DNA of 64,000 nt from Streptomyces clavifer (lineage in GTDB: Bacteria > Actinomycetota > Actinomycetes > Streptomycetales > Streptomycetaceae), in assembly GCA_014651175.1 (NCBI GenBank), contig BMWJ01000014.1, positions 62,001 through 126,000 on the forward strand, written 5' to 3'. Under the pieces are notes generated by a model, which saw only the letters and a list, made by a program, of their open reading frames with translations, was not told the DNA's origin and ran no database searches. Position 1 is the first letter of the stretch, and each line of letters opens with the position of its first letter. The position numbers were made by a program, and so were the translations under genes. Positions 1 through 8,645 of this stretch are shown here, in pieces.

Positions 1-376
1 CGCGCACCTCGTACGCGCGGGGACGGTGCGGGTCGCGGCGCAGGAAGCCCTTGCGCTCCAGCGCCATCAGCTGGTGGGCGACGGACGAGGTGCTGGACAG
101 CCCCACGGCCTGACCGATCTCCCGCATGGACGGGGGATAGCCCCGGCGCTGCACGGAGTCCCGGATGACCTCGATCACGCGCCGCTGCCGGTCCGTGAGC
201 CCCGAGCTGTCCGCGCGGATTCCTGGAGGTCGGCCGGGCAAGGAGCGCGCAGGTCGCGCGGGCTCCTGGCCCTGCGTGTCCGAGACTGAGTCATTCATGG
301 CATGCACCGGCTCAAGTCGGCTCTGGGAGCGGTGGTCCTGGGCGGTGATGGTGGCACTGTCTGCGGTGGTGGTCAC
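1..376 (-). CDS. lexA: LexA repressor, N-terminal part (gene runs off the left edge)
   Basis: LexA represses the SOS DNA-damage regulon and cleaves itself when RecA is activated. Only the first 125 residues are in the window: a GTG start at 376, a poorly conserved leader of about 60 residues as in other Streptomyces LexA proteins, then the winged helix-turn-helix ([35 protein letters not shown]). The S24 self-cleaving peptidase domain lies outside the window. An SOS box about 60 bp upstream of the start supports autoregulation. The gene is divergent from nrdR. An internal ATG at about residue 27 is a possible alternative start. The family call is firm; the exact start is less certain. Confidence 0.93.
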   Translation of the reverse strand, partial: MTTTADSATITAQDHRSQSRLEPVHAMNDSVSDTQGQEPARPARSLPGRPPGIRADSSGLTDRQRRVIEVIRDSVQRRGYPPSMREIGQAVGLSSTSSVAHQLMALERKGFLRRDPHRPRAYEVR

Positions 377-437
377 GTCGGCCCCTCTCGAATGGTCTCC
401 CTAGTTAGGCAACGGTAGTAGCTTTCGAAAGGTTGCG

Positions 438-453
438 CCAAACACACGTTCGA
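438..453. promoter_or_regulatory. SOS box (LexA operator) upstream of lexA
   Basis: Read on the minus strand the site is TCGAACGTGTGTTTGG, a close match to the actinobacterial SOS box TCGAAC-N4-GTTCGA: the left half is perfect and the right half has two changes. It lies 62 bp upstream of the lexA start, as expected for autorepression. Seen directly; function inferred from the known motif. Confidence 0.8.
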
Positions 454-565
454 GTGAAAAACAAATAAAGGACTGTCGCGGGTTGCCCACGGGGTGTATG
501 AGCGGGGTATTCAGGGGCCGGGTCGACACCCGATCCGGCGGCGGTCGTCCTCACGGGACCGCCCC

Positions 566-620
566 GCGATCCGTGACGGATCCAGGTCTCAACGGCGATC
601 CGTAAAGGATCCAGGTCTCA
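566..620. repeat. 29-bp tandem direct repeat in the lexA-nrdR intergenic region
   Basis: Two copies of a unit begin at 566 and 595, exactly 29 bp apart. Both contain GCGATCCGT, then GGATCCAGGTCTCA, and differ at only a few positions. They lie in the roughly 630-bp lexA-nrdR gap, which has no convincing gene. Each unit holds the short palindrome GGATCC. Function unknown; they may be protein-binding sites or a local duplication. Confidence 0.7.
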
Positions 621-848
621 CGCTAACGTCCGCCGGTCGTCCACCGGCGTGCGGGGGTGCGTCCGCGCCGTGGGTGCCGGGCCGCTCGCGGCGCTGCCGG
701 GAGGGGGCCCTCGGAGCCCTCGCGGCAGTCTGCCACCCATGGGTCCGTGGATCTGGACGCCGCGTGTTTCCCGTACCCTCGTGCCGGGCCGCACGCCGTC
801 TCCGAGCCGTCCGGGAGGCGCGACACGCGCTAGGGCGGAAGTGGACTA

Positions 849-868
849 AAACCCTAGATCTAGTGGTT
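849..868. promoter_or_regulatory. Imperfect palindrome, candidate NrdR box
   Basis: The 20-bp AT-richer element is centred on the perfect palindrome CTAGATCTAG (854-863), with matching outer AA/TT pairs. Size and symmetry resemble NrdR boxes (consensus about ACACWATATATWGTGT), which normally occur as pairs upstream of ribonucleotide reductase operons in Streptomyces. I could not identify a convincing second box. It lies 141 bp before nrdR. Confidence 0.55.
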
Positions 869-1008
869 GGATTGTCGCAGCCGCCCAGAAGTAGTGGTCC
901 CCGGTCTCCGGGGCTGAGCTCATCGCCTATGCTGGGGACTGCCTCGGAGGGTCTGTTCCGGACCTGCGCAGGCTATTCAGTCGCGCCGTGAAGAAGGGTT
1001 GGGAGACC

Positions 1009-1521
1009 ATGCACTGCCCCTTCTGCAGGCACCCCGACAGCAGGGTCGTCGACAGTCGCACCACGGACGACGGGACGTCGATCCGGCGCCGTCGCCAGTG
1101 CCCCGACTGCTCCCGTCGCTTCACGACGGTGGAGACCTGCTCGCTGATGGTGGTCAAGCGCAGCGGCGTGACCGAGCCCTTCAGCAGGACCAAGGTCATC
1201 TCGGGTGTGCGCAAGGCGTGCCAGGGGCGGCCCGTGACGGAGGACGCACTCGCGAAGCTGGGTCAGCGGGTCGAGGAGGCGGTGCGGGCCACGGGCAGCG
1301 CGGAGCTGACCACGCACGACGTCGGCCTCGCCATCCTCGGCCCCCTGCAGGAGCTCGACCTCGTCGCGTACCTGCGCTTCGCGTCGGTGTACCGGGCGTT
1401 CAACTCGCTCGAGGACTTCGAGGCCGCCATCGCGGAACTCCGCGAGCAACGGCCTCCCGGCGGCGGTGGGAGCGGCGAGACCCTGGAGGTCCCCGCCCCC
1501 GCCGCTGTCGCCGCTGACTGA
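1009..1521 (+). CDS. nrdR: Transcriptional repressor NrdR
   Basis: NrdR represses ribonucleotide reductase genes in response to ATP/dATP. The 170-residue protein has the zinc-ribbon cysteines C3, C6, C31 and C34 (HCPFC and QCPDC) and an ATP-cone domain over roughly residues 45-140 ([33 protein letters not shown]). The ATG at 1009 was chosen because the family begins MHCPFC and GGGAG sits just upstream; an in-frame GTG at 988 would add seven atypical residues. nrdJ follows 157 bp downstream on the same strand, the classic nrdRJ pair, so the repressor probably controls its own operon. Confidence 0.96.
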   Translation: MHCPFCRHPDSRVVDSRTTDDGTSIRRRRQCPDCSRRFTTVETCSLMVVKRSGVTEPFSRTKVISGVRKACQGRPVTEDALAKLGQRVEEAVRATGSAELTTHDVGLAILGPLQELDLVAYLRFASVYRAFNSLEDFEAAIAELREQRPPGGGGSGETLEVPAPAAVAAD

Positions 1522-1678
1522 TTCACCGGCCTGCCCGCGGGAGCGGCAAGGGTCGGGAGCGGGCGGCAACAAGACCTGTTCCGTGGCGCCGTAACGGCGT
1601 CGGGAGCATCAGACACAGACTGTGCCCTGGGAAGATCTGGGCACTTCAGGGCGTTTTTGCCCACATATGGGAGGCGGC

Positions 1679-4588
1679 ATGACAGAGACGGCGAGCGGCC
1701 CGGCACGAGGTTCCCGTACCAAGGGAGCCAAGTCGACTGCGACCAAGCAGGGCCTGCGCATCGAGCGCATCCACACCTCTCCCGGCGTGCATCCGTACGA
1801 CGAGGTCGTGTGGGAGCGCCGTGACGTCGTCATGACCAATTGGCGCGACGGCTCGATCAACTTCGAGCAGCGTGGCGTCGAGTTCCCCGACTTCTGGTCG
1901 GTGAACGCGGTCAACATCGTCACCAGCAAGTACTTCCGCGGCGCTGTCGGTACGCCGCAGCGCGAGACGGGTCTGCGTCAGCTGATCGACCGGATCGTGA
2001 AGACGTACCGGAAGGCCGGCGAGGACTACGACTACTTCGCCTCGCCCGCCGACGCCGAGATCTTCGAGCACGAGCTGGCGTACGCCCTCCTGCACCAGAT
2101 CTTCAGCTTCAACTCGCCGGTCTGGTTCAACGTAGGCACTCCTCAGCCGCAGCAGGTCTCGGCCTGCTTCATCCTGGCCGTCGACGACTCGATGGAGTCG
2201 ATCCTCGACTGGTACAAGGAAGAGGGGATGATCTTCAAGGGCGGCTCCGGTGCCGGCCTGAACCTGTCCCGCATCCGTTCCTCCAAGGAACTGCTCTCCT
2301 CCGGTGGCAACGCCTCCGGCCCGGTCTCCTTCATGCGGGGCGCCGACGCGTCCGCCGGCACGATCAAGTCCGGTGGTGCGACCCGCCGCGCGGCCAAGAT
2401 GGTCATCCTCGACGTCGACCACCCCGACATCGAGAACTTCATCGAGACCAAGGTGAAGGAGGAGGAGAAGATCCGCGCCCTGCGTGACGCGGGCTTCGAC
2501 ATGGACCTGGGCGGCGACGACATCACGTCCGTCCAGTACCAGAACGCCAACAACTCGGTCCGCGTGAACGACGAGTTCATGAAGGCCGTCGAGTCCGGCG
2601 GGAAGTTCGGCCTGCGTGCCCGGATGACCGGTGACGTCATCGAAGAGGTCGAGGCCAAGTCCCTCTTCCGCAAGATGGCCGAGGCGGCCTGGGCCTGCGC
2701 AGACCCGGGCATCCAGTACGACGACACGATCAACCAGTGGCACACCTGCCCGGAGTCCGGCCGGATCAACGGCTCGAACCCCTGCAGCGAGTACATGCAC
2801 CTGGACAACACCTCGTGCAACCTCGCCTCGCTGAACCTCATGAAGTTCCTCAAGGACGACGGCGAGGGACACCAGTCCTTCGAGGTCGAGCGCTTCGCCA
2901 AGGTCGTCGAGCTGGTCATCACCGCGATGGACATCTCGATCTGCTTCGCGGACTTCCCGACGCAGAAGATCGGCGACAACACCCGCGCCTACCGTCAGCT
3001 GGGCATCGGCTACGCCAACCTGGGCGCCCTCCTGATGGCGACCGGCCACGCGTACGACAGCGACGGCGGCCGTGCGCTCGCCGGCGCCATCACGTCGCTG
3101 ATGACCGGTACCTCCTACCGGCGCTCCGCCGAGCTCGCCGCGGTCGTCGGCGCCTACGACGGTTACGCCCGCAACGCAGAGCCGCACCAGCGCGTCATGA
3201 AGCAGCACTCCGACGCCAACGGCAAGGCCGTCCACGTGGACGACCTGGACTCGCCGATCTGGGCCGCCGCCACGGAGGCCTGGCAGGACGTGATCCGCCT
3301 CGGCGCGAAGAACGGCTTCCGCAACGCGCAGGCCTCGGTCATCGCCCCCACCGGCACCATCGGTCTCGCGATGTCCTGCGACACCACCGGCCTGGAGCCC
3401 GACCTCGCCCTGGTCAAGTTCAAGAAGCTGGTCGGCGGCGGCTCGATGCAGATCGTCAACGGCACGGTGCCCCAGGCACTGCGCCGGCTCGGCTACCAGC
3501 CGGAGCAGATCGAGGCGGTCGTCGCCCACATCGCCGACAACGGCAATGTGATCGACGCCCCCGGACTGAAGCCCGAGCACTACGAGGTCTTCGACTGCGC
3601 GATGGGCGAGCGTTCCATCTCGGCGATGGGTCACGTCCGCATGATGGCGGCCATCCAGCCGTGGATCTCGGGCGCCCTCTCCAAGACGGTCAACCTGCCG
3701 GAGACGGCGACCGTCGAGGACGTCGAGGAGGTCTACTTCGAGGCGTGGAAGCTGGGCGTCAAGGCGCTCGCGATCTACCGCGACAACTGCAAGGTCGGCC
3801 AGCCCCTCTCCGCCAAGACCAAGGAGAAGGAGAAGGTGGCGGTCACCGCCAAGGCCGAGGACACCATTCGTACGGCCGTCGAGAAGGTCGTCGAGTACCG
3901 TCCGGTCCGGAAGCGTCTGCCCAAGGGCCGCCCGGGGATCACCACCTCCTTCACGGTGGGTGGCGCCGAGGGCTACATGACCGCCAATTCCTACCCGGAC
4001 GACGGTCTCGGTGAGGTCTTCCTGAAGATGTCCAAGCAGGGTTCGACCCTCGCGGGCATGATGGACGCCTTCTCGATCGCGGTCTCGGTCGGTCTGCAGT
4101 ACGGCGTGCCGCTGGAGACCTACGTCTCCAAGTTCACCAACATGCGGTTCGAGCCGGCCGGAATGACGGACGACCCGGACGTGCGGATGGCGCAGTCGAT
4201 CGTCGACTACATCTTCCGCCGCCTGGCGCTCGACTTCCTGCCGTTCGAGACCCGTTCGGCGCTCGGCATCCACTCCGCCGAGGAGCGTCAGCGCCACCTG
4301 GACACCGGTTCGTACGAGCCCCCCTTCGGGGACGACGAGCTCGACGTCGAGGGCCTGGCGCAGTCCGCCCCCGTACAGGTGGAGCCGCTGAAGGCGGTTG
4401 CCTCTCCCACGAAGAGCGCTGCCGAGAAGCCCGCTCCCAGGACGGCGCACACCTCGGCCGAGCTGGTCGAGATGCAGCTCGGGATCAGTGCGGACGCCCC
4501 GCTCTGCTTCTCCTGCGGTACGAAGATGCAGCGTGCCGGATCCTGCTACATCTGCGAGGGCTGCGGCTCGACCAGCGGTTGCAGCTGA
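1679..4588 (+). CDS. nrdJ: Vitamin B12-dependent (class II) ribonucleoside-diphosphate reductase NrdJ
   Basis: Reduces ribonucleotides to deoxyribonucleotides using adenosylcobalamin to start the radical, so it needs no oxygen. The 969-residue length fits actinobacterial NrdJ. Visible signatures are SACFILAVDDSM, the glycine-rich GGSGAGLNLS, NPCSEYMHLD, the active-site MSCDTTGLEP and a C-terminal cysteine cluster (CFSCGTKMQ, CYICEGCGS) of the kind that passes reducing equivalents and binds zinc. Start ATG at 1679 has GGGAGG four bases upstream; an upstream in-frame GTG at 1622 is less likely. Downstream partner of nrdR. I found no B12 riboswitch in the 157-bp spacer. Confidence 0.97.
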   Translation: MTETASGPARGSRTKGAKSTATKQGLRIERIHTSPGVHPYDEVVWERRDVVMTNWRDGSINFEQRGVEFPDFWSVNAVNIVTSKYFRGAVGTPQRETGLRQLIDRIVKTYRKAGEDYDYFASPADAEIFEHELAYALLHQIFSFNSPVWFNVGTPQPQQVSACFILAVDDSMESILDWYKEEGMIFKGGSGAGLNLSRIRSSKELLSSGGNASGPVSFMRGADASAGTIKSGGATRRAAKMVILDVDHPDIENFIETKVKEEEKIRALRDAGFDMDLGGDDITSVQYQNANNSVRVNDEFMKAVESGGKFGLRARMTGDVIEEVEAKSLFRKMAEAAWACADPGIQYDDTINQWHTCPESGRINGSNPCSEYMHLDNTSCNLASLNLMKFLKDDGEGHQSFEVERFAKVVELVITAMDISICFADFPTQKIGDNTRAYRQLGIGYANLGALLMATGHAYDSDGGRALAGAITSLMTGTSYRRSAELAAVVGAYDGYARNAEPHQRVMKQHSDANGKAVHVDDLDSPIWAAATEAWQDVIRLGAKNGFRNAQASVIAPTGTIGLAMSCDTTGLEPDLALVKFKKLVGGGSMQIVNGTVPQALRRLGYQPEQIEAVVAHIADNGNVIDAPGLKPEHYEVFDCAMGERSISAMGHVRMMAAIQPWISGALSKTVNLPETATVEDVEEVYFEAWKLGVKALAIYRDNCKVGQPLSAKTKEKEKVAVTAKAEDTIRTAVEKVVEYRPVRKRLPKGRPGITTSFTVGGAEGYMTANSYPDDGLGEVFLKMSKQGSTLAGMMDAFSIAVSVGLQYGVPLETYVSKFTNMRFEPAGMTDDPDVRMAQSIVDYIFRRLALDFLPFETRSALGIHSAEERQRHLDTGSYEPPFGDDELDVEGLAQSAPVQVEPLKAVASPTKSAAEKPAPRTAHTSAELVEMQLGISADAPLCFSCGTKMQRAGSCYICEGCGSTSGCS

Positions 4589-4613
4589 CAGCTGACAGCG
4601 GACTGAGGTGAAG

Positions 4614-4650
4614 GGGAGGGGCACCGGCCACGGCCGGCGCCCCTCCCTTT
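4614..4650 (+). terminator. Rho-independent terminator of nrdRJ
   Basis: A perfect 9-bp outer stem, GGGAGGGGC (4614-4622) with GCCCCTCCC (4639-4647), encloses a GC-rich inner loop and is followed by TTT. It starts 26 bp after the nrdJ stop. Confidence 0.75.
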
Positions 4651-5241
4651 CGCATGTCAGGCCTCGGGCATGCCGGGGGACGCCGTCCCCTCCTGGTCCG
4701 GGGCGACCGGGCGGAGGGGCGGTACGCGTCGATCAGTGAGTGGCGCACGAAGGAGGCGGGGGCGCCGGTGCCGCCGAGCGGCACGTCTCCGCCGGTCCGG
4801 ACCGTGGACGCCCACCGCGGTGCGAGGTCGGTGGGCGCCGGGTCGCGGGCGCGAGGGCGTCCGCGGGGACGACGCCGCACCCCACACGGATGGTGCGGTT
4901 CGCATGTTCGGCCGCTTCCTGGGGCCGGGAAGGCGATGCCGCGTGTGTCCCGGCGATCCCGGCCATCGGGCGGCGTGCGACGGGGCGGCGGGCGCGCCGG
5001 GCCGGAATCCGGCCCGGCGTCCTCAGGTGGGCCACCCCGTGCGGACGGCGCTCATCGCTCCCAGCAGGTCGTCCGGCTCCCAGCAGGCCGGTCGGGGCGC
5101 GCTCGCGGTCCGTCGTCGCACGGATGGCCGGTGGGGTCGGCGTCCGGGGCCATCGGAGCGGCTGCCGGCGGACGTCGGCAGGGGTCGGGGCGATCCGTCT
5201 GGTGCGGCTCGCCGGGCCCGGGGCTCAGGGGCCGCCGGGCG
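4651..5241. other. 590-bp stretch with no recognised gene
   Basis: This region between the nrdJ terminator and the end of the TerD gene is very GC-rich and contains several overlapping open frames on both strands. All are arginine/glycine/proline-rich with no domain, no good ribosome-binding site and no clear winner by codon use. I see no RNA gene or strong repeat. It may be decayed sequence. Confidence 0.5.
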
Positions 5242-5772
5242 TCAGCCGACGCGATTTCCCATCACCGTGGCGAACGAATCAGGATCGCCGTCGAATCCGC
5301 GGACAGCCGCGTGGAAGCCCCATGCCCCCGTCGTGTCCCGGGTGAACTCGGCGACGACGGCGGCAGTGGCCGCGTGGACGCCGGAGAAGTCGTCCTCCGA
5401 GAGGTCGGTGTAGCCCTCACGGATCTGCACCGCCGTCTGCTCTATCTGCCCGAAGGTCTTCCGGCCGTCGCGCTGCTGGATGGCGACGCCGACGACCACC
5501 CTGGAGTACGCGTCCGACAGTCGGCCCAACTCGATCGTCATGACCTCGTCGAAACCGAACCCCTGGCCGGTCCTGCTGTCCCGGTTCAGAGTGATCGTGC
5601 CGTCGGGGGACCTGCTGTCGAAGTGCACGAGATAGGCGGGGGCGCCGTACGGTGCGGCCGTCTCGTAGGTGGCCGCGATGATGTCGAGGTCATTGGCCGG
5701 CTCGCCATACGCGCTGGGGTCCCATTTGACCCTTACTTCGACCTTCTCGATGTCCTTCTTGGGTGTGCTCAT
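5242..5772 (-). CDS. TerD-family protein
   Basis: A 176-residue protein of the TerD/TerZ family, calcium-binding proteins first linked to tellurite resistance and abundant in Streptomyces, where their role is mostly unknown. The family pattern is clear: VKWDPSAY near the start, the acidic segment GEPANDLDI, YLVHFDSRSPDGTITLNRDSRTG, and FDEVMTIELGRLSDAYSRVVVGVAIQQ. A purine-rich GGAAGGGAAG precedes the ATG at 5772. It stands alone on the minus strand with no other ter genes in the window, so a role in a complete tellurite system is not supported. Confidence 0.9.
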   Translation of the reverse strand: MSTPKKDIEKVEVRVKWDPSAYGEPANDLDIIAATYETAAPYGAPAYLVHFDSRSPDGTITLNRDSRTGQGFGFDEVMTIELGRLSDAYSRVVVGVAIQQRDGRKTFGQIEQTAVQIREGYTDLSEDDFSGVHAATAAVVAEFTRDTTGAWGFHAAVRGFDGDPDSFATVMGNRVG

Positions 5773-5962
5773 CGGACTTCCCTTCCTGCTGCTGGGCCGA
5801 CGGAGCTCTGCACCTCAGATCATGTCCGTAACTGTCGGTGAATCCAACCGCGTTGGGAACGGAGGGCGTAATCGGGCCATTGCGCCGCTCGGTGTGGTCC
5901 GGTACGGACCCCCTTCCTCTGCCGGTCCGTCAGGAGCGCGACCCGCGCCACTCGGGGCGCCG

Positions 5963-5968
5963 TACGAT
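5963..5968 (+). promoter_or_regulatory. -10 element TACGAT of a probable leaderless transcript
   Basis: TACGAT ends six bases before the GTG at 5975, the spacing expected when transcription starts at the first base of the start codon. No convincing -35 is visible. Confidence 0.5.
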
Positions 5969-5974
5969 GGCGCT

Positions 5975-6580
5975 GTGCTGGTCAAGTGGATTCGCTGCAC
6001 CGTGGTGGACCGTCGCGGTTTCGAGCGGGGGCAGCGAAAGTGGGCGGGGCTGCTCGACGAGCCCGGATTCAGGGGACAGGGCGGCGGGTGGAGCCGGAGG
6101 CAGCCCGATGTCGCCCACGTGTTCGCGTTCTGGGAGAACCGTGTCTTCTACGACTCGTTCATGGCCCGTGAGCACGACCGGCTGGCCGCCGGGCAGTCCG
6201 GCATGCACAAGGACATGCAGGTCAAACTCTTCGAGTACCGGTTCGACGTCAAGACCGGTTTCGAGCCGCACTTCACCGAGGCGGACGTGGTCAGGGTGGC
6301 GCACAGCCGGGTGTACGAGGACCGTACCGACCACTTCGCCCTCATGCAGAAGAGAGTGTGGAACCCGGCCATGGCGGGGTCTCCCGGCATGTTGCGGGGA
6401 GTGTTCGGGGAGGCGCCGGGGCGCGAGTTCCTGGTGTTGTCGATGTGGCAGTCGAGCGCCGAACGGGGCAAGTACCGGCCCCAGAGCATCGCCCGGCTTT
6501 CGGCACGGGCGGAGACCGAGAGTGACGTCGAGGAGCTGACGGGGGACGTGGTGCAGCTCGAACCGTCCTGGACGGTCTGA
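5975..6580 (+). CDS. Conserved hypothetical protein, YdbC/DUF4937-like
   Basis: A 201-residue protein of unknown function beginning VLVKWIRCTVVDRRGF. The N-terminal pattern (KWIRC, then FERGQRKWAGL, GFRGQGGGWS) resembles small YdbC-type (DUF4937) proteins that adopt an antibiotic-monooxygenase-like fold, and the second half (LMQKRVWNPAM, FLVLSMWQSSAERGKY) looks like a repeat of the same fold. I found no catalytic motif. GTG at 5975 was chosen because the family begins at that LVKW segment and because a -10 element lies six bases upstream. It is divergent from the TerD gene. Confidence 0.72.
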   Translation: MLVKWIRCTVVDRRGFERGQRKWAGLLDEPGFRGQGGGWSRRQPDVAHVFAFWENRVFYDSFMAREHDRLAAGQSGMHKDMQVKLFEYRFDVKTGFEPHFTEADVVRVAHSRVYEDRTDHFALMQKRVWNPAMAGSPGMLRGVFGEAPGREFLVLSMWQSSAERGKYRPQSIARLSARAETESDVEELTGDVVQLEPSWTV

Positions 6581-6752
6581 CGGGCGACAACGCGGTCGCT
6601 TCCCGGGCACCTCGAGCGCCCCCGATGCTCCCGTCTGGGACACCCTGGGCCCCTCGGTGCCCGGTCCTTCGCACGGCCGTCTCCTGGTCGTTTTCTTGGT
6701 CACATATGCCGGATGGAGCGCACACGACCGCTCGGCGGTGCGGGACAGCATC

Positions 6753-6758
6753 TAGGGT
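6753..6758 (+). promoter_or_regulatory. -10 element TAGGGT of a probable leaderless transcript
   Basis: TAGGGT ends six bases before the ATG at 6765, and there is no Shine-Dalgarno sequence between them. This suggests a leaderless mRNA for the histidine phosphatase gene. Confidence 0.5.
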
Positions 6759-6764
6759 CGGACC

Positions 6765-7424
6765 ATGGCACGACCGCACCGCATAGTTCTCGTCCGGCAC
6801 GGCGAGTCCGAGGGCAACGCCGACGACTCCGTCTACGAACGGGAACCGGACCACGCGCTGAGGCTCACCGCGACCGGGCTGCGCCAGGCGCGGGAGACGG
6901 GTGCCGGGCTGCGCGAGCGGTTCGGGGCCGAGAGAGTCAGTGTGTACGTCTCGCCCTACCGGCGCACCCATGAGACGTTCAGGGCGTTCGGCCTCGATCT
7001 GGAGCACGTACGGGTCAGGGAGGAGCCCCGGCTGCGTGAGCAGGACTGGGGCAACTGGCAGGACCGTGACGATGTCCGGTTGCAGAAGGTCTACCGGGAC
7101 GCGTACGGACACTTCTTCTACCGCTTCGCGCAGGGGGAGTCCGGTGCCGACGTGTACGACCGGGTCGGGGCGTTCCTGGAGAGCCTCCACCGCAGCTTCG
7201 AGGCACCCGATCACCCGGAGAACGTCCTACTGGTCACCCATGGACTGACCATGCGGCTGTTCTGCATGCGCTGGTTCCACTGGTCGGTGGCGGAGTTCGA
7301 GTCCCTGTCCAATCCTGGGAACGGCGAGACCAGAACGCTGCTCCTCGGTGAGAACGGCCGTTACACGCTCGACCGGCCCTTCGACCGGTGGCGCACTCCT
7401 GAGCCGTACGGAATCACCGGATAG
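6765..7424 (+). CDS. Histidine phosphatase (phosphoglycerate mutase-like) family protein
   Basis: A 219-residue cytoplasmic member of the histidine phosphatase superfamily. The phosphohistidine motif LVRHGESEGN is at residues 8-17, the second arginine is in YVSPYRRTHETF, the acid residue in EPRLREQDWGNW and the second catalytic histidine in LLVTHGLTMRL. The short WGNW variant and lack of a cofactor-dependent mutase insertion favour a broad-specificity phosphatase over glycolytic phosphoglycerate mutase; the substrate cannot be read from sequence. The ADP-ribosylglycohydrolase gene begins 12 bp downstream, so the two may be co-transcribed. Confidence 0.9.
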   Translation: MARPHRIVLVRHGESEGNADDSVYEREPDHALRLTATGLRQARETGAGLRERFGAERVSVYVSPYRRTHETFRAFGLDLEHVRVREEPRLREQDWGNWQDRDDVRLQKVYRDAYGHFFYRFAQGESGADVYDRVGAFLESLHRSFEAPDHPENVLLVTHGLTMRLFCMRWFHWSVAEFESLSNPGNGETRTLLLGENGRYTLDRPFDRWRTPEPYGITG

Positions 7425-7436
7425 AGTGGCAGGGCG

Positions 7437-8345
7437 ATGACCGTTGACTCCGCTTCCGACCGACGCTTCGAACGTGCTCTGGCCAGCCTGCGTGGACTGT
7501 CCGTGGGAGACGCCCTCGGCTCCCAGTTCTTCGTGCCGGCCCACTACCCGCTGCTCAAGGAACAGGTACTGCCGCCCGGTCACTGGCAGTGGACCGATGA
7601 CACCGAGATGGCTTCTTCCGTGGTGGCCGTCCTGGCTGCGCACGGGCGGATCGACCAGGACGCACTCGCCCAGTCGTTCGCACGCCACCACGATTTCGAC
7701 CGGGGCTACGGGCCCGCGGTGAACCGCATGCTGCGCCTGGTCAGGGAGGGCGGTGACTGGCGCGAGCTGTCGTCCGCGCTCTTCCAGGGACAGGGCTCCT
7801 GGGGGAACGGTTCGGCCATGCGTATCGCGCCGCTGGGTGCCTGGTACGCGGACGACCCGGAGCAGGCCACGCACCAGGCGGAGATCTCGTCGTACACCAC
7901 GCACCAGCACCGCGAGGCCGTCGTGGGGGCCATGGCCGTGGCGGCGGCCGCCTCGCTGGTGGCCGCGCCGGACGGACCGCCGACGCCGGAAGCACTGCTG
8001 GACGGGGTTGTCGCGCTCGTGCCGCGCAGCGCGGTCGGTGCCGGGCTGCGCAGGGCGCGCGACATGCTGGACTACCGCGACGCGGGGACCGTCGCCGCGG
8101 TGCTCGGCAACGGGCGCCGCACGAGCGCGCACGACACCGTGCCCTTCGCCCTCTGGTCGGCCGCGCGCAGCCTCGGCGACTTCGAGCAGGCGTTCTGGGT
8201 GACGGCTCAAGCGGGCGGTGACGTGGACACCACCTGCGCCATCGTCGGCGGAGTCGTCGCCGCGGGCGCGGCAGGCGCTCCGCCGGCCGACTGGCTGGCC
8301 CGGACGGAAGAGCCGCCGGACTGGCTCCCTCGCTCGCTCGGCTGA
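7437..8345 (+). CDS. ADP-ribosylglycohydrolase family protein
   Basis: Members of this DraG/ARH family remove ADP-ribose from proteins or small molecules using two magnesium ions. The 302-residue protein shows the expected metal sites: GLSVGDALGSQF at residues 20-31, WTDDTEMASSVV, GNGSAMRIAPLG and the C-terminal GGDVDTTCAIVGGV. A TAGAGT hexamer (7422-7427) overlaps the stop codon of the upstream phosphatase gene and ends nine bases before the ATG, so it could be an internal promoter; a GGG also sits close to the start. The target is not evident from context. Confidence 0.9.
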   Translation: MTVDSASDRRFERALASLRGLSVGDALGSQFFVPAHYPLLKEQVLPPGHWQWTDDTEMASSVVAVLAAHGRIDQDALAQSFARHHDFDRGYGPAVNRMLRLVREGGDWRELSSALFQGQGSWGNGSAMRIAPLGAWYADDPEQATHQAEISSYTTHQHREAVVGAMAVAAAASLVAAPDGPPTPEALLDGVVALVPRSAVGAGLRRARDMLDYRDAGTVAAVLGNGRRTSAHDTVPFALWSAARSLGDFEQAFWVTAQAGGDVDTTCAIVGGVVAAGAAGAPPADWLARTEEPPDWLPRSLG

Positions 8346-8645
8346 TACGACGCCGGGCGACTTCCCCGGGCTTGGTGCCCTGCTGGTGCAGGGATCGGTG
8401 GCGCCGCACATCCGGGCCCGGTGCCGTCGTGCCCTTCCCGCCGGGTGTGGTCCCGACGGTCATGCCATGCCCTCCGTCACGGTCCTGCCACAGCGTGCCC
8501 CCGGCGCCGCCGACATGCGTGCGCAGGGCTACTCTTTCGCCCACACAGCCCTCATTTCGATCATGAAGGGCGTGCGCCTAAGAGACTCCGGAGCCTGTGC
8601 GCCGCTAAGTGGCCGCGCGAACGGACCCGGTGGGGGAGGGGTCCC
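8346..8645. other. 300-bp intergenic stretch upstream of the DUF4173-like gene
   Basis: No gene recognised. TACTCT at 8530-8535 is a possible -10 hexamer without a clear -35. A GGGGGAGGGG ribosome-binding stretch precedes the ATG at 8646. Confidence 0.4.

Noticed and set aside
849-868. Palindrome upstream of nrdR as a DasR site
   Set aside because: The centre is CTAGATCTAG rather than GGTCTAGACC and the flanks do not match; the location suits a NrdR box better.
1522-1678. Possible B12 riboswitch before nrdJ
   Set aside because: The B12-box and other conserved blocks are not recognisable. In Streptomyces the B12 riboswitch belongs to the class I nrdABS operon, not to nrdRJ.
1646-4624. A roughly 990-codon open frame opposite nrdJ
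   Set aside because: It is the antisense shadow of a well-identified gene; the translation is Leu/Gly/Asp/Val/Arg-rich without any domain. Long antisense frames are expected in DNA with G/C-rich third positions. The same applies to the long frames opposite hrdB (20689-22869), parE (24702-27386) and the acetyltransferase (44828-48157).
4654-5841. Long plus-strand open frame after nrdJ and across the TerD gene
   Set aside because: No ribosome-binding site, Arg/Gly/Ser-rich translation, and half of it is antisense to the clear TerD-family gene.
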